Shown here: in pieces, positions 30,828 through 42,041 of the stretch
Layout of the letters: each line of letters starts with the position of its first letter
Numbering within the stretch: position 1 is the first letter of the stretch
DNA from: Mycolicibacterium crocinum
GTDB lineage: Bacteria; Actinomycetota; Actinomycetes; Mycobacteriales; Mycobacteriaceae
Assembly: GCF_022370635.2 (NCBI RefSeq)
Contig: NZ_CP092362.2
Span: forward strand, 744,001-808,000
Length of the DNA stretch: 64,000 nt
Direction of reading: 5' to 3'
The notes under the pieces: model-generated
Seen by the model: the letters and a program-made list of their open reading frames with translations, nothing else
Told to the model about the DNA's origin: nothing
Database searches by the model: none
Made by a program: the position numbers and the translations under genes

Positions 30828-32089
30828 TACGACCGGGCGCCCCGAAGGGCCCCCAACGCCCGCATACCGTGATAGACCACCAGCGCCGCGATCGAGCCTA
30901 GCGCGATACCGGTGAACGTGAGATTGCCGATACTCCAAGTGAAGTCGGCGATGCCGATGATCAGTGCGATCGCGGCGGTCATCTGGTTGATCGGCAGGCT
31001 GAAGTCCACTTCATTGGTCAGCCAGATCCGCACGCCCAGCACACCGACCAGACCGTAGAGCACGATCGTGGCACCGCCGAGCACGCCGGGCGGGATCGCC
31101 GATATCGTCGCTCCGACCTTGGGGCACAACGCCAACAGGATCGCGGTCACACCGGCCACCCAATAGGCCGCCGTGGAGTACACCCGGGTGGCAGCCATCA
31201 CGCCGATGTTCTCGGCGTAGGTGGTGGTGGCCGACCCGCCACCGATACCGGCCAGCACCGTCGCGACACCGTCGGCGGCCAACGCGCGGCCGGTCAGCGG
31301 ATCGGTGTCGACCCCGGTCATCTGGCCCACCGATTTCACGTGCCCGATGTTCTCGGCGATCAGCGCGATCACCGCGGGCAGGAACATCGGGAGCACCGAC
31401 AGATTCAGCGTCGGCGTCTGGAACTCGGGCAGCCCGAGCCAGCCGGCCGCGGCGATCCCCGCGGTGTCCACCTCGCCCAGGGCGAGCGCAAGCAGATAAC
31501 CCGCGACCACGGCCAGGAAGATCGCCAGCCGCCCCACGATGCCGCGAAAGAACGCCAGCGCCGCGACCAGCAGAACCAGCGTGACGATGCCGACCAGCGG
31601 GCCCTTCTCGAAATTCGTCTTCGCCGCTGGTGCCAGATTGAAGCCGATCAGCGCGACGATGGCGCCGGTGACCACCGGCGGTAGTGCGACGTCGATCCAG
31701 TGCGTTCCCGCCAGGTGCACCGCCAGACCGATGACGATCAGCAACACCCCGACCGCGATCAGCCCACCCAACGCACTGCCGGCCCCGTGCGAGGCGACGG
31801 CGGCCGTCACCGGGGCGATCACCGAGAAGCTGGAACCGAGATAGCTGGGCAGCCGATTGCCGGTGATCACCAGGAACAGCAGTGTGCCGATGCCGGAGAA
31901 CAGCAGCGTGGTCGCGGGCGGGAAACCGGTGAGGACCGGCACCAGGAACGTCGCGCCGAACATGGCCACCACGTGCTGGGCGCCGATCCCGAGCGTGCGG
32001 GGCCAGCTCAGTCGCTCGTGCGGGGCGACGACAAAGTTCTGCTCAGCCCGGCTTTCGACCGGTGTCCAGGTCATGGGAATCACGGTCAT
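30827..32089 (-). CDS. Uracil/xanthine permease (NCS2 family)
   Basis: A 420-residue membrane transporter with about 14 segments. It has RLSWPRTLGIGAQHVVAMFGATFLVP at the N-terminus and the NCS2 signature segments AENIGHVKSVGQMTG and GIGGGSATTTYAENIGVMAATRVYS. These carriers import uracil or oxidised purines with protons. The start is uncertain (ATG 32089 or 32074); either overlaps the upstream APC transporter gene. The following unknown gene is coupled by TAATG. Confidence 0.9.
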   Translation of the reverse strand: MTVIPMTWTPVESRAEQNFVVAPHERLSWPRTLGIGAQHVVAMFGATFLVPVLTGFPPATTLLFSGIGTLLFLVITGNRLPSYLGSSFSVIAPVTAAVASHGAGSALGGLIAVGVLLIVIGLAVHLAGTHWIDVALPPVVTGAIVALIGFNLAPAAKTNFEKGPLVGIVTLVLLVAALAFFRGIVGRLAIFLAVVAGYLLALALGEVDTAGIAAAGWLGLPEFQTPTLNLSVLPMFLPAVIALIAENIGHVKSVGQMTGVDTDPLTGRALAADGVATVLAGIGGGSATTTYAENIGVMAATRVYSTAAYWVAGVTAILLALCPKVGATISAIPPGVLGGATIVLYGLVGVLGVRIWLTNEVDFSLPINQMTAAIALIIGIADFTWSIGNLTFTGIALGSIAALVVYHGMRALGALRGARS

Positions 32090-33299
32090 ACCGTAACCGC
32101 CGTATCGCGTAGATGACGGCGCCAAGCGCGAGCACCCCGGCTCCGGACAGCACGGCTGGAAGTGGCAGTGCCACCGACAACACCACGCAACCGATCAGTC
32201 CGACCGCGGGAATGATCCGGCGGCCGCCCAGCGTCCACGCCGAGGCGTTGGCGACCGCGTAGTACACCAGCACCGCGAACGACGAAAAGCCGATCACCCC
32301 ACGGACATCGGCCACCGCGGCCAGCGCCGCGACCACCACACCGACGGCCACTTCCGCGCGGTGCGGAACGCCGAAGCGCGGATGCACCGCGGCCAGCCCA
32401 ACGGGCAGATGGTGACCGCGCGCCATCGCCAAGGTGGTGCGCGACACCCCGAGAATCAAGGACAGCAGCGAGCCCAGCGCCGCCACCGCCGCGCCGACCC
32501 GCACCACCGGCTCGAAGCCCCCGGCCCCGGCGGCGCGCACGGCGTCGGCCAATGGTGCTGCAGCCGTTGCCAATCCGTGGGGACCCAGCACAGCGAGCAC
32601 CGTGACCGCAACGGCCGCGTAGACGACGAGGGCGAGACCGAGGGCCAGCGGAATGGCCCGCGGGATCGTCCGGGCCGGATCGCGCACCTCCTCACCGAGC
32701 GTGGCGATCCGCGCGTAGCCGGCGAAGGCGAAGAACAGCAGACCGGCCGCCTGCAGCACGCCGAGAACGGTTCCGTGGCCCAGCCGCAAGTGGTCGGCGT
32801 CGGTGTGCCCCGACGTCGCCACGATCACCACGACGGCGGCCAGCACCGCCAGCACCACGGCGACGACCATGCGGGTCAGCAAGGCCGACTTCTGGATGCC
32901 GCGGTAGTTCACTGCCGTCAATGCCACCACCGCGGCGACCGCCACGGCGTGGGCGTACGCCGGCCAGACGTAGGAGCCGACGGTCAGTGCCATCGCCGCA
33001 CACGAGGCGGTCTTGCCGACCACGAAGCTCCAGCCCGCCAGATACCCCCAGAAGTCGCCGAGGCGTTCCCTGCCGTAGACGTAGGTGCCGCCGGATTGCG
33101 GGTAGAGGGCAGCCAGGCGCGCCGAGGAGGTGGCGTTGCAGTAGGCGACGACGGCGGCGACGGCCAACCCCACCAGCAGCCACGACCCTGCGGCAGCGGC
33201 CGCCGGGGCCAGCGCGATGAAGATCCCGGCGCCGACCATCGAACCCAGCCCGATGATCACCGCGTCGGTGGTGCCCAGGCGTCGCTGCAGCGTGCTCAC
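32043..33299 (-). CDS. Amino acid permease (APC superfamily)
   Basis: A 418-residue transporter with about 12 segments. The first helix has GLGSMVGAGIFIALAPAAA, the unwound glycine-rich substrate site of the APC fold. PQSGGTYVYGRERLGDFWGYLAGW and the helix 6 segment FFAFAGYARIATLGEEV follow. Substrate specificity is not readable. GTG 33299 has TAACAT 7 nt upstream. Its end overlaps the nucleobase transporter by 47 bp with the chosen start. Confidence 0.9.
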   Translation of the reverse strand: MSTLQRRLGTTDAVIIGLGSMVGAGIFIALAPAAAAAGSWLLVGLAVAAVVAYCNATSSARLAALYPQSGGTYVYGRERLGDFWGYLAGWSFVVGKTASCAAMALTVGSYVWPAYAHAVAVAAVVALTAVNYRGIQKSALLTRMVVAVVLAVLAAVVVIVATSGHTDADHLRLGHGTVLGVLQAAGLLFFAFAGYARIATLGEEVRDPARTIPRAIPLALGLALVVYAAVAVTVLAVLGPHGLATAAAPLADAVRAAGAGGFEPVVRVGAAVAALGSLLSLILGVSRTTLAMARGHHLPVGLAAVHPRFGVPHRAEVAVGVVVAALAAVADVRGVIGFSSFAVLVYYAVANASAWTLGGRRIIPAVGLIGCVVLSVALPLPAVLSGAGVLALGAVIYAIRRLRYDRDSHDLDTGRKPG

Positions 33300-33306
33300 C
33301 GGCGGG

Positions 33307-33312
33307 ATGTTA
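33307..33312 (-). promoter_or_regulatory. -10 box of the amino acid permease (leaderless)
   Basis: TAACAT on the minus strand lies 7 nt before GTG 33299. It sets the start of the three-gene unit of permease, NCS2 transporter and unknown protein. Confidence 0.55.
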
Positions 33313-33465
33313 GGCGCTGAGCATGAATGCGGACCGACCTGGGAACAGTTACCCGCGCTCAGGCCGGTCCGGCACGCACGGTCCCCCGACCTTTCGTGCC
33401 CGATCAATGTAAGCGAAAAATCTGACGGAGTCGTAAATCTTGTCGGAACTGTGATCTTGAAAAGA

Positions 33466-33726
33466 TCAGCGATTGCGGATGATGTCCGCGCCGAGGTAGG
33501 CGCCGTAGGCCAGCAACCCGACCAGCGCCAGCTTGCGCGTCTTGGGCGCGATCAGGGCCAAGCCGATCGCGGTCTCGATCCCGCCGTCGATGTAGGTGTG
33601 CTGCAGCGTGTTGTCCGGGAACGCCGACTTGGTGGCGGACTCGAACAGCTCCGGGCGCACGAAATGCGACAGCCCGGTGGCGGCCACGACCACCCCGGTC
33701 GTTTTGATCAACGGCTCTGCAGACAT
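33466..33726 (-). CDS. Small DoxX-like membrane protein
   Basis: An 86-residue protein with two or three membrane segments. ATGLSHFVRPELFE and the Gly-rich segment IDGGIETAIGLALIAPKTRKLAL resemble DoxX/DUF4267-type small membrane proteins. AAAGGA lies 7 nt before ATG 33726. It lies 16 bp downstream of the monooxygenase stop on the same strand and is probably cotranscribed with it. A GATCTT-TTC-AAGATC hairpin just past its stop (33451-33465) may mark the transcript end. Confidence 0.7.
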   Translation of the reverse strand: MSAEPLIKTTGVVVAATGLSHFVRPELFESATKSAFPDNTLQHTYIDGGIETAIGLALIAPKTRKLALVGLLAYGAYLGADIIRNR

Positions 33727-33742
33727 CGACGTCCTTTCGAAT

Positions 33743-35224
33743 TCAGCTGAGGTGATAGTCGGACACCGGGTACGTCGACGCCTCGCGCAATGCCTCGTGC
33801 GTAGTCATCGGCCGCAACAGCGTCGCCTCACCACTGGGATTGAAATAGTACGACCGCGATGACGCGCAGTTGCCGAGGGTGAACAAAGAGGTGCCGAGCA
33901 ACTCGGTCATCTCATCGAGATAGCGGGTATTGGCTTCCTCGGTGATCTCGAACGTTGTCGCCCCGCGCCGCTTCATTTCCCCGAAAAGCCGGTCCATGTG
34001 GCGCATCTGATATTCCATCGAGTTGAAGAAGTTCAATCCGAGGAAGGCATACGGACTGGCGAGACTCAGGAAGTTGGGGAAGTACGGAACCGACACCCCT
34101 TGGTATGCCTGGAACCGGGTCTCGCGCCACCACTTACCCAAATTGCGGCCGTCGCGGCCGATCACCTCGATGGCCGGGAAATTCGCCTCCCAGAGATCGA
34201 AACCCGTTGCCAGCACCAGGGTGTCGATCTCGGCCTTGGTGCCGTCGTTGGCGACGATGCCGTTGGCCTCGATGTGGTCAATTCCGCTGGCCTGCAGGTG
34301 CACATTGGGCTTGGTGAAAGCCCGGTAGAACTTGTTGGAGAATGTCGGCCGTTTGCAGCCGAAGTCATAATCCGGGGTGAGCTTGCGGCGCAGCTCCTTA
34401 TCGCGAACGACGGCGAAGCGCCATAGCGTGGAGAGTCCGGCCGCCGCGCGATTCCCCAGCGGGAAACGGCTGTAGTGCAAGATGCCCCAGTCGACCAGAA
34501 CCTCGTAGATAAAGTCGGTGACGAGACGAATGGCGCGCTGAGCCAGCGGTACGCGAGCGAACAGCCGCTTGGCTCGCGCTCCGAATTTGATGTCGATCTT
34601 GGGCACCACATAGATGGCGGTGCGTTGATAGACGGTGAGATCGGCTGCGTCGCGGGCCAATTCGGGGATGAGCTGGACCGCGGTGGCGCCCGTCCCGATG
34701 ATGCCGATCTTCCGGTTGGCCGACTCGTAGCTGTCGTCCCACGCCGCGGTGTGGACGATCTTGCCCTCGAAGCTCTCGATGCCCGGGATCTCGGGGGTGT
34801 GCGGCTGCGACAAGAAGCCCGTCGCGGTGATGAGGTAGCGCGCCGCCCAGGTGTCGCCGTCGGCGAGCGTCACCCGCCACAGCTTGTCTTCGTCGTCCCA
34901 GCGGGCGCTCTCGACGGTCGTGTTGAACCGGATATGGCGGCGCACGTCGTACTTGTCGGCGACGTTGTCGGCGTACTGCTTTATCTCGGCCCCGGTGGAG
35001 AACAGGCGGTTCCAGTTCGGGTTCGGCTCGAAGAAATACGAGTACGTGGTGGTGGGGACATCGACGGTGAGGCCCGGATAATGGTTGACGTACCACGTCC
35101 CGCCCAGATCGTCCTCGCGGTCCAGTACGACGAAATCGTCGATTCCCAGGCGTTTGAGCTGTATCGCCGCGCCGATTCCCGCGAAACCAGCGCCGACGAT
35201 GATCGCGTCGTACTGCGTTGCCAT
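33743..35224 (-). CDS. Flavin monooxygenase, Baeyer-Villiger type
   Basis: A 493-residue FAD/NADPH monooxygenase. It has the N-terminal FAD motif AIIVGAGFAGIGAAIQLKR and GGTWYVNHYPG. The Baeyer-Villiger fingerprint FEGKIVHTAAWDDS is near residue 154, and the NADP motif IGIIGTGATAVQLIPELA follows it. Such enzymes insert oxygen next to a ketone; the substrate is unknown. A 24-bp near-perfect palindrome overlaps the promoter, so it is probably repressed by a TetR-type regulator, but none is encoded next to it. TATTCT lies 6 nt before ATG 35224. Confidence 0.93.
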   Translation of the reverse strand: MATQYDAIIVGAGFAGIGAAIQLKRLGIDDFVVLDREDDLGGTWYVNHYPGLTVDVPTTTYSYFFEPNPNWNRLFSTGAEIKQYADNVADKYDVRRHIRFNTTVESARWDDEDKLWRVTLADGDTWAARYLITATGFLSQPHTPEIPGIESFEGKIVHTAAWDDSYESANRKIGIIGTGATAVQLIPELARDAADLTVYQRTAIYVVPKIDIKFGARAKRLFARVPLAQRAIRLVTDFIYEVLVDWGILHYSRFPLGNRAAAGLSTLWRFAVVRDKELRRKLTPDYDFGCKRPTFSNKFYRAFTKPNVHLQASGIDHIEANGIVANDGTKAEIDTLVLATGFDLWEANFPAIEVIGRDGRNLGKWWRETRFQAYQGVSVPYFPNFLSLASPYAFLGLNFFNSMEYQMRHMDRLFGEMKRRGATTFEITEEANTRYLDEMTELLGTSLFTLGNCASSRSYYFNPSGEATLLRPMTTHEALREASTYPVSDYHLS

Positions 35225-35230
35225 GCGAAC

Positions 35231-35236
35231 AGAATA
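35231..35236 (-). promoter_or_regulatory. -10 box of the monooxygenase (leaderless)
   Basis: TATTCT on the minus strand lies 6 nt before ATG 35224 and 2 bp from the operator-like palindrome. Confidence 0.6.
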
Positions 35237-35238
35237 CC

Positions 35239-35262
35239 GTATCTTACTCGCGAGTAAGGTAC
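35239..35262. promoter_or_regulatory. 24-bp palindromic operator of the monooxygenase promoter
   Basis: The 16-bp core CTTACTCGCGAGTAAG is perfect, and symmetry extends to GTAT/GTAC ends with one mismatched pair, 35239 to 35262. It sits in the -10/-35 spacer, where a bound dimer would block RNA polymerase. Such symmetry is typical of TetR-family sites. Confidence 0.75.
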
Positions 35263-35297
35263 AGCCGTTTGGCCCGAGTCTCGGGGACCACGGTCAA

Positions 35298-35914
35298 TCA
35301 GCGCAGTGCGGAGAGTGCCGCGTCGACGGCCAGTGCCGGCACATCGAGCTTCTTGGAGCCCAGGTCGTGGCGGGCTCCGGTGACCTCGACGATCTGCACG
35401 GGCGAGGGAATGAGCGCGACCGCCTCGCGCAGCTCGTCGATGGTCCCGAACGGGTCGGCGGTGCCATGGGTGAACACCGCCGGGATCGTGATGCCGCTGA
35501 AGTGCTCGGTGCGCAACCGGTCGGGCTTGCCGGGGGGATGCAGCGGATAGGAGAACGGGGTCAGCACGTCGGCGAGGTCCGGGTTCTCGACCACGACCAT
35601 CGAGGTCTGCCGCCCGCCGTAGGAGTGTCCGCCGGCGATCACCGGGCCGTCGGCCAGCGAGCGGGCCATCGTGAGCGCGTCGACGATGCCGTCCCGGTCA
35701 CCGCCCGCCGAACCCGACGGCGGCCCCTTCGGCCGGCGTCGCCGGTATGGCAGGTTGTAGCGGACCGCGAGCCAACCGCGTGACGCCCACTCGTCGCAGA
35801 TCCTGATCAGCAGGGGCGACTCCCGGCTGCCGCCGGCTCCGTGCGTCAGCATCACCACCCCGGCCGGTGTGCCGTCCGGTTCGTGCGTGACGCCGGCGAT
35901 CTCGTCCAGCTCAC

Positions 35915-35918
<4 letters not shown>
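35298..35918 (-). CDS. Alpha/beta hydrolase (Rv0421c-like)
   Basis: A 206-residue alpha/beta hydrolase of the KANL3/Tex30-like dienelactone-hydrolase type. It shows MLTHGAGGSRESPLL, the nucleophile elbow AGGHSYGGRQTS, the Asp in HGTADPFG and the His in VTGARHDLG. GTG 35918 overlaps the thiD stop (GTGA), so it is translated with thiD under the thiC riboswitch transcript. M. tuberculosis also has a hydrolase next to thiD. A phosphate or ester substrate linked to thiamine is possible but unsupported. Confidence 0.88.
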
Positions 35919-38412
<2,494 letters not shown>

Positions 38413-38452
38413 GGTTTCCGTCGCCCACGCTATCAGCCGAAGCTGGGGCAAG

Positions 38453-38515
38453 CCGATCGAGTTTCACCTTTGGCAGCGGCCTACTCGATCTTTCGCTGCG
38501 AAAGGTGAAAATCGG
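38453..38515. repeat. Palindromic repeat B, left copy
   Basis: It has 10-bp perfect arms, TTTCACCTTT (38462-38471) and AAAGGTGAAA (38501-38510), with outer CCGAT/ATCGG (38453-38457 and 38511-38515) and nested GCAGCG/CGCTGC. Over about 60 bp it matches 39431-39490 at roughly three of four positions, with the arms and the central ACTCGATCTT best conserved. It begins 14 bp after the end of the nuclease gene. Confidence 0.85.
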
Positions 38516-38529
38516 ATCCCTGGCCTTGC

Positions 38530-39384
38530 TCAAGGCCGCCAGCCGCGGGCTAGGAGGAGCCGCCGAGCGCGCTCGATGATCTCGTCGTCACGGTCTTCCT
38601 TGATGACGTGATCGACTGCCCAGCCGAGACTTTCCACCTTGGGACGCAGGCGCAAGTCCTTCACGTAGGCGCGACGATTGGTGCGATGCACATCCCCGTC
38701 GTACTCCGAGCCGACACGAAATCGCTCCCAGCCCAAGTCGAGGATTCGCACCGCCTCCCAACCGTCCAGCACGGGGACCTGAGTTGTCGGACATGGCAGT
38801 CCGGCGTCGATGTACAGCAGCCGCAGCCGCGTCTCTTGCGGCGAGGCGGCTCCGCCGTCGACGAGGGGCAGCACCTCGCCCAACCGCTTCAGTCCGCGCA
38901 CTCCGGGATATCGCATGGCGAGCATGAGCACGTCTTCGGTTGAGAACACCTGGTTGCGCATGAGGGCGTCCAGGCGAGCGACGGCTTCACCGCGCAGCAG
39001 ATGCCGGCCCAAGTCGAACGCCGCACGGGCGCGCACGACGACCGGGATACCCGAGACGGTGGTGACTTCGTCGGGTGCGATCGATTCCTGGCGGATAACC
39101 AAGCCGGGTTGCGGCCGCGCATGCCGCGGCGATATCAGCTCGATGGCGGTGTCGGGGTCGACCCAGTTCGCGCCGTAAAGCCCGGATGCCGCCACGCCGG
39201 TGACCACCGCTTGGCGGCCGGTTGCCAACCATGCGGCTTTCGCCCGATCCCACAATGTGACGGTCGAGTCCTTGGGCATGTACACGCCGCGAAAAAGCGG
39301 CCGGTACCAGCGCGCCAGCTCACTCCTGGTGAGCTGGCCTTCCGTCAGCGCCTCACGTCCGATGAACACGGTCCGCTTGGCCAT
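38530..39384 (-). CDS. AbiEi-like/DUF559 (Vsr-type) nuclease protein, repeat-bracketed copy B
   Basis: A 284-residue paralogue of the protein at 13122-13982. The N-terminal region has TRSELARWYRPLFRGVYMP, VTGVAASGLYGANW and RARAAFDLGRH. A shared middle block reads GGAASPQETRLRLLYIDAGL. The nuclease-like end has ILDLGWERFRVGSEYDGDVH and KDLRLRPKVESLGW, keeping Asp, Glu-x-Asp-Gly and His. I found no clear ribosome site or -10 box at ATG 39384. Direct palindromic repeats of another sequence than those at copy A bracket it (38453-38515, 39431-39491; period 975 bp). It separates the thiC operon from the MFS gene. Confidence 0.85.
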   Translation of the reverse strand: MAKRTVFIGREALTEGQLTRSELARWYRPLFRGVYMPKDSTVTLWDRAKAAWLATGRQAVVTGVAASGLYGANWVDPDTAIELISPRHARPQPGLVIRQESIAPDEVTTVSGIPVVVRARAAFDLGRHLLRGEAVARLDALMRNQVFSTEDVLMLAMRYPGVRGLKRLGEVLPLVDGGAASPQETRLRLLYIDAGLPCPTTQVPVLDGWEAVRILDLGWERFRVGSEYDGDVHRTNRRAYVKDLRLRPKVESLGWAVDHVIKEDRDDEIIERARRLLLARGWRP

Positions 39385-39430
39385 GGCGGGAGCATGTCAT
39401 CGGGCGCCGACATTGTTCGGCCGCTTGGGA

Positions 39431-39491
39431 ATCGATTTTCACCTTTCGTACCGCTGCACTCGATCTTCCGATGCAGAAGGTGAAATTCGAA
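39431..39491. repeat. Palindromic repeat B, right copy
   Basis: Arms TTTCACCTT (39437-39445) and AAGGTGAAA (39477-39485) are perfect over 9 bp, and CTGCA/TGCAG are nested. It runs in the same orientation as the left copy and lies 46 bp before the nuclease start codon. The loop sequence has drifted from the left copy while the arms are kept, as expected if the hairpin matters. Confidence 0.85.
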
Positions 39492-39527
39492 CGGGACAAA
39501 CGATTGGCTCTAAAAGATTTGTATAGC

Positions 39528-39541
39528 TAACATATGTGTTA
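39528..39541. promoter_or_regulatory. AT-rich inverted repeat upstream of the MFS pump
   Basis: TAACA-TATG-TGTTA lies in an unusually AT-rich stretch, 62 bp before the MFS start. A GCGCCT-GCG-AGGCGC hairpin follows at 39544-39558. MFS drug pumps are often repressed by a local regulator, but none is encoded next to it. Confidence 0.45.
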
Positions 39542-39603
39542 TTGCGCCTGCGAGGCGCCCTTTGCTATTTGCTAGACGATTGCATACGAAACGAGATTTG
39601 CCC

Positions 39604-41361
39604 GTGACGACCGAGCTTGATCCCGCCCTGGCCGAGACCGACCGGCGCCGCCGCCGGATGGACCACGACCACCCGCACTACAAGTGGGTCGTCCTGTCCA
39701 ACACCACGCTGGGCATCCTGCTCGCCGCCGTCAACGCGTCGATCGTCCTGATCTCGCTGCCCGCGATCTTCCGCGGTATCGGTCTCAACCCGCTCGCTCC
39801 CGGCAACGTCAGCTACCTGCTGTGGATGCTCATGGGCTATCTGGTGGTCACCGCGGTGCTGGTGGTGCCCTTCGGCCGGCTCGGTGACATGTACGGCCGA
39901 GTGCGGATCTACAACATCGGCTTCGTCGTGTTCACCCTGGCGGCCATCGCGCTGTCGTTCGATCCGTTCCACCTCGACGGCGGCGCCATCTGGCTGATCG
40001 CGTGGCGGGTGATCCAAGGCGTGGGCGGCGCGATGCTGATGTCCTCGTCGTCGGCCATCCTGACCGACGCCTTCCCCGCCAACCAGCGCGGCATGGCGCT
40101 CGGCGTCAACATGGTGGCGGCGGTCGCCGGCTCGTTCCTGGGTCTGCTCATCGGCGGTGTGCTCTCCGAAGTTCACTGGCAAGCGATCTTCTGGGTCGGC
40201 GTGCCGATCGGCGTCATCGGCACCATCTGGAGCGTGCGCTCGCTGAAAGAGCTGGGCGTGCGCAATCCCGGCCGCGTCGACTGGGCGGGCACCGTCACGT
40301 TCGGTGTCGGCCTGACCGTTCTGCTGATCGGCATCACCTACGGCATTCAGCCCTATGGCGATTCGACGACCGGATGGACGAGCCCGATGGTCCTCGGCTC
40401 GATCATCGGGGGCCTGCTCTTGCTGGTGGTGTTCTGCTTCATCGAGTTGCGGGTGCCGCAACCGATGGTCGACATCCGGCTGTTCCGCTCGGCGGCCTTC
40501 GGTATGGGCAATCTTGCCGGGCTGATGTCCTCGGTCGGTCGCGGTGGCTTGCAGTTCATGCTGATCATCTGGCTGCAGGGCATCTGGCTTCCGTTGCACG
40601 GCTACAGCTTCGAGTCGACCCCGCTGTGGGCGGGCATCTACCTGCTGCCTGCGACATTCGGCTTCTTGGCCGCCGCGCCGATCGCCGGATCGTTCGCCGA
40701 CCGGTTCGGTGCCCGACCGTTCACCGTCGGTGGCATGCTGCTGATGGCCGTCACGTTCGTTGCGCTACTGCTGATTCCGGTCAATTTCAACTACTGGGTC
40801 TTCGCGGTGCTGGTGTTCCTCAATGGCGTCGGCGGCGGCATCTTCACCGCTCCCAACACCGCCGCCATCATGTCCAGCGTCCCCGCCTCGCAGCGCGGCG
40901 CCGCCTCGGGTGTGCGCTCGACGTTCTTCAATGCCGGCAACTCGCTGTCGATCGGCATCTTCTTCTCGCTGATGATCGTCGGGCTGGCCCACACCCTGCC
41001 CGCTGCGATGAGTGAAGGGCTTCAGGCTCAAGGAGTTTCGGCCTCCGTCGCCCACGATGTAGCCAACCTGCCACCGGTCGGCAGCCTGTTCGCGGCGTTC
41101 CTCGGCTACAACCCGATCGGCGAGCTCCTAGCGCCCTACAACGCCTTGCATCAGCCGGGCGTCAACACCGAAGTGCTGACCGGGCAGACGTTCTTCCCGA
41201 ACCTGATCACCGAGCCGTTCCACTCCGGCCTGGTGGTGGTGTTCGGTGCGGCCGCGGTGATGATGGTGATCGGCGCGATCGCCTCGATGTTCAACCCGGG
41301 CCGCTACGGCGCCGAAGAGGTCACCGAAGACCAGGCGCCCGCGACGACGACGCGCGAGTAG
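39604..41361 (+). CDS. MFS efflux transporter (DHA2/EmrB type, 14 segments)
   Basis: A 585-residue transporter with about 14 membrane segments. The first helix has ILLAAVNASIVLISLPAIF; motif A-like PFGRLGDMYGRVRIYN and motif C-like GVNMVAAVAGSFLGLLIGG mark the DHA2 drug/H+ antiporter group. GTG 39604 is preferred to the TTG at 39562. The upstream region holds inverted repeats that may be operators. The 3' end overlaps a convergent small gene by 41 bp. The exported compound is unknown. Confidence 0.9.
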   Translation: MTTELDPALAETDRRRRRMDHDHPHYKWVVLSNTTLGILLAAVNASIVLISLPAIFRGIGLNPLAPGNVSYLLWMLMGYLVVTAVLVVPFGRLGDMYGRVRIYNIGFVVFTLAAIALSFDPFHLDGGAIWLIAWRVIQGVGGAMLMSSSSAILTDAFPANQRGMALGVNMVAAVAGSFLGLLIGGVLSEVHWQAIFWVGVPIGVIGTIWSVRSLKELGVRNPGRVDWAGTVTFGVGLTVLLIGITYGIQPYGDSTTGWTSPMVLGSIIGGLLLLVVFCFIELRVPQPMVDIRLFRSAAFGMGNLAGLMSSVGRGGLQFMLIIWLQGIWLPLHGYSFESTPLWAGIYLLPATFGFLAAAPIAGSFADRFGARPFTVGGMLLMAVTFVALLLIPVNFNYWVFAVLVFLNGVGGGIFTAPNTAAIMSSVPASQRGAASGVRSTFFNAGNSLSIGIFFSLMIVGLAHTLPAAMSEGLQAQGVSASVAHDVANLPPVGSLFAAFLGYNPIGELLAPYNALHQPGVNTEVLTGQTFFPNLITEPFHSGLVVVFGAAAVMMVIGAIASMFNPGRYGAEEVTEDQAPATTTRE

Positions 41362-41698
41362 CCGACGGCGGGACGCTGCCCTCGGCGACCCAGCGATGCA
41401 GTCGTCCCGCGGTGCGCCACATCGCGGCCTGCAATTCGGCCGGACCGACCTCGGCCTGAGCGCACGCGGTGAGACGGTCGGAGATCCTGGCCAAGGTCAA
41501 TGCGCCCATCCGGGCGGTGCGGTCCCGGGAAGCTCGCATGCTCTGCGAGATCGCCTCCCGGAATTCGATGAGATCGCCGACCATCCGGGCTCCGCCGGCC
41601 GGCCGTTGCCGCCGATACTCTTCGATGAGCGCGTCGATACACGTCAACGCCTGATGCGCAGTGCTTTTCGGGATCGGGATGCTGAGGTCCGAACTCAC
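41321..41698 (-). CDS. Hypothetical protein
   Basis: A 125-residue, mostly helical, cytoplasmic protein that I do not recognise. The middle (GDLIEFREAISQSMRAS) and the part following it suggest an amphipathic helical bundle; the tail is Ser/Arg/Pro-rich. GC-rich third codon positions on this strand, over the opposite frame, support it as coding. It overlaps the MFS gene end by 41 bp convergently. Confidence 0.55.
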   Translation of the reverse strand: MSSDLSIPIPKSTAHQALTCIDALIEEYRRQRPAGGARMVGDLIEFREAISQSMRASRDRTARMGALTLARISDRLTACAQAEVGPAELQAAMWRTAGRLHRWVAEGSVPPSATRASSSRAPGLR

Positions 41699-41756
41699 CC
41701 GCTCAGCTCAGCACACCAGCTCGAACAGATCGTGACGCGCCGAGAACGGCTGCGAA

Positions 41757-42041
41757 TCACGAATCCGAACGGCCGACCAAGATGAGGTCACGAAGCGCGA
41801 ACGCCGGCACGGCGAGCGCATCGGACAGCGCAGCCGCATACGACCGGGCGATGGCGGGGCCGTCGCGTTGTTCGTCGAAATCACCGGTCAGATCCACGGC
41901 GACCCGGCAGCCGAACGTGTCGCCGGCCTCGACCACGCTGACGCCGAGTACTCCAGCGGGCATCGGCAGTTCTCTGGCGGCGGCACGCACGTGCTCGACC
42001 GTGGCTGACCAATCGACGTATACGGAAACAAACGACCCCAT
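41757..42041 (-). CDS. Small hypothetical protein
   Basis: A 94-residue protein with alternating strands and helices (FVSVYVDWSATVEHVRAAAREL, then FGCRVAVDLTG). No family is recognised. Codon use is typical of the genome. It lies 58 bp upstream of the previous minus-strand gene; the 161-bp region to the next gene on the plus strand holds that gene's promoter. Confidence 0.55.
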   Translation of the reverse strand: MGSFVSVYVDWSATVEHVRAAARELPMPAGVLGVSVVEAGDTFGCRVAVDLTGDFDEQRDGPAIARSYAAALSDALAVPAFALRDLILVGRSDS

